DNA of 19,112 bases from Bacillota bacterium (GTDB lineage Bacteria > Bacillota_I > Bacilli_A > RFN20 > CAG-826), in NCBI GenBank assembly GCA_030831415.1, contig JAURLC010000036.1, forward strand, positions 1-19,112, read 5' to 3'. The notes under the pieces are model-generated. The model saw only the letters and a list, made by a program, of their open reading frames with translations. It searched no databases and was not told the DNA's origin. The position numbers and the translations under genes are program-made. Positions 14,454 to 19,112 of the stretch are shown here, one piece after another (positions within the stretch are counted from its first letter, which is position 1; every line of letters begins with the position of its first letter).

Positions 14454-15185
14454 TTATTCACGCAAGCTATACGCAAAAATACCAAAAGCGATCGCGACAT
14501 TTAAGGAATCCATATTTCCCATAGGAATCCGTATTTTTTCGTCTAGGTAAGCGCGAGTTTCTTCATGTAACCCTTGGCCTTCATGACCTAATAGGAGAAT
14601 CATTTTATCAGGGGATTTCCATTGATTTAATGGAATCGCATCGTTATCTAAAGTTGTACCACATAAGGTATACCCCAGTTGTTGATAAACCTTTAGGTCT
14701 TCTCGCTTAATTTTTAACAGTGGTAAAGAAAAGAGTGCTCCTTGACTACTTTGAATCACTTTGAAAGAAAAAGGATCCGCGGTTGTTTGATGATAAAGCA
14801 TCCCCTCAAATCCAAATGCTAACGCTGTTCGCATAATCGTTCCAACATTGCCAGGGTCTTGTAGACCATCCAAATAAACTAGAGGAGACCCAGAAAGGCT
14901 ATGAATCAATGGCTTTTTGCACAAAGCAAAGACATGACTAGGCGATTTGTGCTGACTTAACAATTGGGCAACAAGTTCTGAAATCATCACGTCTGCGTGG
15001 GGATATAGTCCAATATCCCTTTCTAAGACAAGCACTTTTTCTATGGATTTTGCTCTGTGTGCTTCTTGAACAAGATGTTCACCTTCAACCAAAAAATAGT
15101 CTGGATACCAAGGTCCTTTTTTTTGAAAGAGCAATCGCAAAGATTGTATGAACTCATTTTGTTTCGATTTAATCAAAATTGGCAT
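14454..15185 (-). CDS. SpoU/TrmH-family RNA 2'-O-methyltransferase
   Basis: The 243-residue protein has an N-terminal substrate-binding domain (about 1-95, with YFLVEGEHLVQEA) and the C-terminal SPOUT knot. All three SpoU motifs are visible: LDGLQDPGNVGTIMRTA (105-121), MILLLGHEGQGL (195-206) and IRIPMGNMDSLNVAIAFGI (218-236). Such enzymes methylate ribose 2'-OH groups in rRNA or tRNA; RlmB-like 23S rRNA modification is most likely, but the target is not decidable here. Its place just before pheST matches ysgA of Bacillus subtilis. It overlaps the upstream metallopeptidase gene by 17 bp and has a weak AAGGAT ribosome binding site. No terminator follows; the pheST leader promoter begins within its stop region. 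Confidence 0.93.
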   Translation of the reverse strand: MPILIKSKQNEFIQSLRLLFQKKGPWYPDYFLVEGEHLVQEAHRAKSIEKVLVLERDIGLYPHADVMISELVAQLLSQHKSPSHVFALCKKPLIHSLSGSPLVYLDGLQDPGNVGTIMRTALAFGFEGMLYHQTTADPFSFKVIQSSQGALFSLPLLKIKREDLKVYQQLGYTLCGTTLDNDAIPLNQWKSPDKMILLLGHEGQGLHEETRAYLDEKIRIPMGNMDSLNVAIAFGIFAYSLRE

Positions 15186-15798
15186 GTGGATATCCTTGTT
15201 TTAGTTTAGCATGGGTTTCTTCATAGGTGGGTAGGAGTTGTTGTAAGGTGGCATAAAATCGGGAAGAATGATCAAAATGAACTATGTGCACGCATTCATG
15301 GGCGATTACAGCATCAATCCATTTAGGATGAAAGGCAACGAGCGTGGAGGAAAGCGTGATACGATGAGTCTTTCTCGAATAAGTCCCCCATCGTGATGTC
15401 ATCGAGCGAATTAAAATTTTAGGAAGGACAATCGTCTCACCTAATTGTCGACACCAATGCTCAACACGTGGCGCAGCAAATGCATGCAACGCTTTTTTAA
15501 CCCATTTCAAATCGTTTCGATGGGCTTTGGTAAATGATTCATCATAACGACGCCAAGACCCAAACCATAAGAATGCACCTTCTTGAAAAGGAATTGGTTG
15601 GTATCGTTTCAATATTTTGGGCATCAACTTTAAGAGGAGGGATTGAATGGTATTTAGTGGAACTTTAAAGGGGGATGAAACCAAAATGTTCGATTCGCGC
15701 ATACGAAAAGTGATTCGTTTCATGCGTTTAAAAGTAACCCAAGCTTCGTAGGTTTGATTTTGATAATTGACGTGAAGAACGTGTTGTTTAGTCTTCAA
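15169..15798 (-). CDS. YgjP/WLM-type zinc metallopeptidase
   Basis: The 209-residue protein matches the YgjP/DUF45 family. Near the N-terminus is the typical basic segment KRMKRITFRMRES, then MTSRWGTYSRKTHRITLSSTL (133-153), and then the metal site IAHECVHIVHFDHSSRF with His167, Glu168, His171 and a third ligand His177. No membrane segment is seen, so it should be cytoplasmic; related proteins are linked to SprT-like and WLM proteases, but the substrate is unknown. The start must be the TTG at 15798: an in-frame stop lies five codons upstream, and the next Met would remove conserved residues. It overlaps the aminopeptidase stop by 11 bp, so coupling is likely. Confidence 0.88.
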   Translation of the reverse strand: MKTKQHVLHVNYQNQTYEAWVTFKRMKRITFRMRESNILVSSPFKVPLNTIQSLLLKLMPKILKRYQPIPFQEGAFLWFGSWRRYDESFTKAHRNDLKWVKKALHAFAAPRVEHWCRQLGETIVLPKILIRSMTSRWGTYSRKTHRITLSSTLVAFHPKWIDAVIAHECVHIVHFDHSSRFYATLQQLLPTYEETHAKLKQGYPHANFD

Positions 15799-16861
15799 AT
15801 TTACTTTGAATTAGTGTGTTTAATTGTTCGGTTTTGAATTGTTCGATATAAGCCACAATGAGGCGAACCATTGCTTCAATGTCGTCTTCGTGAACAAGGG
15901 ATGTATGTGAATGAAAATAACGGCAAGGTAAGGATAATGTCATGGTAATGACACCATCCCGTTGCTTGTGAATTTCCCCCGCATCGGTTCCACCGACAAC
16001 CATCATGTCGTAGGTATAGGGTATTTTTTCTTGTTTTGCAACATCTTCAACAGCAGTGAACAACCCACGATGGGCAACCACGGTTGCATCCATGATCGAC
16101 AACGCAACGCCTTTGCCTAAAGCTGTATCTGCTTTGGGCAAACCGGGCATGTCATTGGACATTGTAACATCTAAGGCTAATGCAATATCTGGTTGAATTT
16201 TATAACTGGATGTCTGAGCACCTCGTAAACCAATTTCTTCTTGAACTGTAAACGCAGCCACAACATTAGGGACAACTTTTTTCCCTTGTAAGCGACGCAA
16301 AACTTCAAGTTGGACACCACAACTAACGCGATCATCCCACGCTTTTCCGAGAATAAGTTTGGAATCGTTGAGTGAACGTGCTTCTATTTTTGGCGTGACC
16401 ATATCTCCAATTTGAATGCCTAAAGCAAGAACTTCTTCCTTTGAAAAGCAACCAATATCCAAAAACATATCTTTGATATCAATAACACGATTACGAACAT
16501 CAGCAGGCATACCATGAGGTGGTTTCGATCCTACAACTGCTTCAATCGTTTTGCCTTTTTGGGTGGTGATATTAAACACTTGGGCAAGAACGACATGTCC
16601 CCACCATCCGCCGACAGGTTGCATACGCAACATCCCACTACTTTCAATCGAGGAAATAAGAAATCCTACTTCATCCATATGGGCAGAAAGCATGAGAGTA
16701 ATGTCGGAAGTCCCTTTTTTGGTTGCAATCACAGAACCAAGGTTATCTTGTTCTACCGTATCCACCATAGGAGAAACAACTTTTTTAATATAGGATGCTA
16801 CTTTTTTTTCATGCCCAGGTATACCAGGTAAATTCGATAATTGTAAAAGCCATTCTTTCAT
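15788..16861 (-). CDS. M42-family (glutamyl/deblocking-type) metallo-aminopeptidase
   Basis: The 357-residue enzyme shows the full di-metal set of M42 peptidases: His61 and Asp63 in SAHMDEVG, Asp176 in KAWDDRVS, the catalytic Glu208 and ligand Glu209 in VQEEIGLRG, Asp231 in LALDVT, and His317 in RYFHSHTS. Members form large tetrahedral dodecamers that remove N-terminal residues from peptides in the cytoplasm; related proteins have also been annotated as cellulases (FrvX, CelM), an old misassignment. The ATG at 16861 has AAGGAG at an ideal distance, 11 bp after the dUTPase-like gene. The side-chain preference cannot be inferred. Confidence 0.95.
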   Translation of the reverse strand: MKEWLLQLSNLPGIPGHEKKVASYIKKVVSPMVDTVEQDNLGSVIATKKGTSDITLMLSAHMDEVGFLISSIESSGMLRMQPVGGWWGHVVLAQVFNITTQKGKTIEAVVGSKPPHGMPADVRNRVIDIKDMFLDIGCFSKEEVLALGIQIGDMVTPKIEARSLNDSKLILGKAWDDRVSCGVQLEVLRRLQGKKVVPNVVAAFTVQEEIGLRGAQTSSYKIQPDIALALDVTMSNDMPGLPKADTALGKGVALSIMDATVVAHRGLFTAVEDVAKQEKIPYTYDMMVVGGTDAGEIHKQRDGVITMTLSLPCRYFHSHTSLVHEDDIEAMVRLIVAYIEQFKTEQLNTLIQSKFED

Positions 16862-16872
16862 CTTTATTCTCC

Positions 16873-17364
16873 TTAATAATTAGTTTGTTGTCTTGTATAG
16901 TTTACACCTAATTTTTTAAAGTATCCTTCAGTCACTTCTTCAGGGGTAAATCCAAGCAAGGGAATACATGCTAAATAAAGTGAAAAAGCTTCTTCAAAAG
17001 AGGCAATAGTTGGTTGCTGGTAAAACTGTATAACAGCTTGATAAACGTTCAAGATTTGACCGACTAAATCGGAGGACAAGGGTTCAATGGTATACAAACG
17101 TTTTGAAGATGCAATATCTAACCCCAGTGATAACAGAAAATGAATCCCATCGGCATACTCGTCTAAGATAATTGCTTTTTCGGAAGGGCCTTTTTTGGAC
17201 CAAAATTTAAAGACACGCGTTTCATTAATCATTTCTCCTAATTCAACGAGTAAAGCTAAAATCCGTTTTAAACGGGTGGATGCATAATCGACGTTATGTT
17301 GGGTTTGGATGTGAGCATCCAGTTTCGCTTGGGCGATAAAAAGCTCAGTTAATTCTAATGTCAT
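16873..17364 (-). CDS. All-alpha dimeric dUTPase-like NTP pyrophosphohydrolase
   Basis: The 163-residue helical protein carries the metal-binding motifs of the all-alpha NTP pyrophosphatase superfamily: ELGEMINETRVFKFW (41-55, two Glu of the E-x-x-E pair) and ILDEYADGIHFLLSLGLD (66-83, E-x-x-D pair). The FKFW and DGIHF signatures favour the dimeric dUTPase branch (dUTPase_2) over MazG. It would convert dUTP to dUMP and pyrophosphate, keeping uracil out of DNA. Its ATG overlaps the glgP stop (ATGA), and the gene sits between glycogen phosphorylase and an aminopeptidase, a setting that says little about function. Substrate assignment is inferred from motifs. Confidence 0.85.
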   Translation of the reverse strand: MTLELTELFIAQAKLDAHIQTQHNVDYASTRLKRILALLVELGEMINETRVFKFWSKKGPSEKAIILDEYADGIHFLLSLGLDIASSKRLYTIEPLSSDLVGQILNVYQAVIQFYQQPTIASFEEAFSLYLACIPLLGFTPEEVTEGYFKKLGVNYTRQQTNY

Positions 17365-19112
17365 ACAAGTTTAGGAAGTTTCCAAATTTCATCGATATAT
17401 TGTTGAATCGTTCGATCCGTTGAGAAAAACCCTGACTCGGCAATATTAACAATGGCCATTTCGTTCCATTTTTTACGATTTTGATAAAGAAGGGCAATCT
17501 TTTCTTGAGCTTCAGCATAGGCATCAAAATCTTTTAAAATAAAATATTCATCATTTCGATGCATGATTTCATCAAAAATAGGACGGAAAGTATCCCGATT
17601 ACCTTCAGACCATGTACCATCAATTAACGAGTCAATAATTACTTTAATAGATGGGGATGCTTGATACATATCCCACGCTTGATACGTGTGACTTTCACGT
17701 AATGCATTGACATCATCGACTTTCATACCAAAGATGACACAATTTTCTTCGCCTACAAGTTCAGAAATTTCTACATTAGCTCCATCTAATGTGCCTAATG
17801 TAATCGCACCATTCATCATAAATTTCATATTACCCGTTCCCGATGCTTCCTTACCTGCTGTGGAAATTTGTTCACTTACATCCGTTGCAGGAATAATCAT
17901 TTCAGAAAGACTGACACCATAGTTTTCAATAAAGACAACTTTTAAATGGCGATTGGTTTCTGGATCATCGTTCACAACGCGTGCGACTGCATTAATGAGT
18001 TCAATAATTTTTTTAGCAAAGAAATAACTTGGCGCAGCTTTCGCACCAAAGATAAACGTGCGAGGATACGGTCGGAAAGATGCATCTTGTTTCATACGAT
18101 TATACAAATGCATAATATGAAAAATGTTCATGGTTTGGCGCTTATATGCGTGAAGTCGTTTGATTTGGACATCAAAGATGGAGTTCACATCAATGTGAAT
18201 TCCTTGAACGCGTTCAATGTATGCAGCCAGTTTTTCTTTATTAAGCTTTTTAATTGATTCAACGCGTTGTTGTAAGGCTGCATCTGTTGCGTGAGGACGC
18301 AAGGCGGTTAAACCACTTGGTTGTGTTTTCCATGAATCACCAATCACCTCGCTTACAAGTGAGGTTAACGTTGAATTCGCATACATAAACCAGCGACGAT
18401 GGGTTATTCCATTTGTTTTGTTATTGAATCGTTGTGGATACAAACTAAAGTAGTCTTTAAACGTATCTGCTTTTAAAATTTCGGTATGAAGTGCTGCAAC
18501 GCCATTCGTGGAAAAACTTGCATAAATGGCTAAGTTTGCCATATGAATCATGCCATCTTTAATAATGGCCATGTTTCTTCTAGCGTTATCAGAAAGATGG
18601 TGTTGTGAAAATTCGAGTTGACTACGACGATGAATTTCTTCAATGATCATGTAGATGCGTGGAAGCAGTGGTTTTAAAAAATGAATCGGCCATTTTTCTA
18701 ATGCTTCTTGCATAACCGTATGATTCGTATAGGCCATACATGCATGGACTTGTTTCCAAGCAGCCTCCCATGTTTGACCGTATTCATCCACGAGTAATCG
18801 AATCATTTCTGGAATCGCTAAAATAGGGTGAGTATCATTCAATTGAAAGACGAAGTATTCAGAAAAATTATCCATGCGTTTAAAGCGACGATAATGCGAT
18901 GCCATCACCGATTGTAACCCTGCCGAAACAAGGAAATAGTGTTGTCTTAATCGCAAAATTTTTCCACTATCTGTTGAATCATCAGGATATAAGCCGTGTG
19001 TAATTTCTTTGACGGTTTGTAAATATTCTTTAAAACTTTGGTTTTCAGGAATGTTTTCTTCACTCGGTTCTGCTGACCATAATCGTAAATTATTGGTGAC
19101 GTCATTGTGATA
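17361..19112 (-). CDS. glgP: Glycogen/maltodextrin phosphorylase (C-terminal 583 residues; 5' end outside the window)
   Basis: The frame is open to the right edge, so the N-terminal 200 or so residues are missing. The visible part starts YHNDVTNNLRLWSAEP and includes LYPDDST with GKILRLRQHYF, NKTNGITHRRW and FDVQIKRLHAYKRQTMNI. The PLP site EASGTGNMKFMMNGAITLGTLDGANVEI follows, with the Schiff-base lysine encoded at 17823-17825. All are family hallmarks. The enzyme releases glucose-1-phosphate from alpha-1,4-glucans using phosphate and pyridoxal phosphate, so the host stores or scavenges glycogen or maltodextrin. A TTG near 18956 is only an internal codon, not a start. The stop TGA overlaps the next gene's ATG by 4 bp. 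Confidence 0.97.
   Translation of the reverse strand, partial: YHNDVTNNLRLWSAEPSEENIPENQSFKEYLQTVKEITHGLYPDDSTDSGKILRLRQHYFLVSAGLQSVMASHYRRFKRMDNFSEYFVFQLNDTHPILAIPEMIRLLVDEYGQTWEAAWKQVHACMAYTNHTVMQEALEKWPIHFLKPLLPRIYMIIEEIHRRSQLEFSQHHLSDNARRNMAIIKDGMIHMANLAIYASFSTNGVAALHTEILKADTFKDYFSLYPQRFNNKTNGITHRRWFMYANSTLTSLVSEVIGDSWKTQPSGLTALRPHATDAALQQRVESIKKLNKEKLAAYIERVQGIHIDVNSIFDVQIKRLHAYKRQTMNIFHIMHLYNRMKQDASFRPYPRTFIFGAKAAPSYFFAKKIIELINAVARVVNDDPETNRHLKVVFIENYGVSLSEMIIPATDVSEQISTAGKEASGTGNMKFMMNGAITLGTLDGANVEISELVGEENCVIFGMKVDDVNALRESHTYQAWDMYQASPSIKVIIDSLIDGTWSEGNRDTFRPIFDEIMHRNDEYFILKDFDAYAEAQEKIALLYQNRKKWNEMAIVNIAESGFFSTDRTIQQYIDEIWKLPKLV

Noticed and set aside
16514..16831. 105-codon plus-strand open frame
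   Set aside because: It lies opposite the conserved M42 aminopeptidase gene, has no ribosome binding site and a composition typical of an antisense shadow.
1..19112. CRISPR arrays, insertion sequences, tRNA/rRNA genes, att sites, defence islands
   Set aside because: No regularly spaced repeats, transposase or integrase signatures, inverted-repeat ends, tRNA-like cloverleaf or rRNA stretch were seen; all of the window is taken by housekeeping genes and their short control regions.
17361..19112. UGA read as tryptophan (mycoplasma code)
   Set aside because: glgP and lspA end at TGA at the expected protein ends, with Trp encoded by TGG in the conserved motifs; no in-frame TGA is needed for any gene.

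Overview
The window is a compact bacterial chromosomal segment of roughly 40% GC, by eye. It carries housekeeping genes almost entirely on the minus strand; the RNase HIII gene is the only gene on the plus strand. Two T-box leaders in front of tRNA synthetase genes, strong AGGAGG-type ribosome binding sites, RNase HIII, MutS2, an IleS with a C-terminal four-cysteine zinc site, and the order ileS-lspA-rluD point to a low-GC Firmicutes/Bacillota lineage. The cell-division cluster is cut down to mraZ-rsmH-two small membrane ORFs-ftsA-ftsZ, with no mur, mraY, ftsW, pbp, divIB or sepF gene. That suggests the Erysipelotrichia/Mollicutes-related side of the phylum (inference). UGA is used as a stop (for example lspA and glgP), so this is not a UGA=Trp mycoplasma.

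Layout, reading the minus strand from right to left. (1) 19112-14454: the 3' part of glgP, an all-alpha dUTPase-like gene, an M42 aminopeptidase, a YgjP-type metallopeptidase and a SpoU/TrmH RNA methyltransferase. They are nearly all overlapping or a few bases apart, so probably one transcript. (2) 14453-10799: a T-box leader with a UUC (Phe) specifier, then pheS-pheT, closed by an intrinsic terminator. (3) 10763-6540: a mraZ promoter whose -35 lies in the terminator arm, two MraZ-type boxes, then mraZ, rsmH, a 90-aa one-TM protein, a 58-aa tail-anchored protein, ftsA and ftsZ, tightly coupled. (4) 6539-2158: a T-box leader with a probable AUC (Ile) specifier, then ileS-lspA-rluD, again overlapping. 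(5) rnhC on the plus strand overlaps rluD tail to tail and diverges from mutS2, which runs off the left edge.

The genes serve translation (PheRS, IleRS, RsmH, RluD, a TrmH-family methylase), cytokinesis (FtsA/FtsZ and the MraZ circuit), genome upkeep (RNase HIII, MutS2, dUTPase), lipoprotein maturation (LspA), and peptide/glycogen turnover. Both synthetase operons can be switched by charging of their cognate tRNA. Neither T-box is preceded by an obvious terminator, so the attenuators may also gate read-through from upstream (TrmH-family gene into pheST; ftsZ into ileS).

The part most worth following up is the slot between rsmH and ftsA. The usual FtsL gene is replaced by a Ser/Glu-rich, non-coiled-coil TM protein and by a 58-aa tail-anchored protein translationally coupled to ftsA. 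FtsA itself is divergent and shows no convincing C-terminal membrane-targeting helix.
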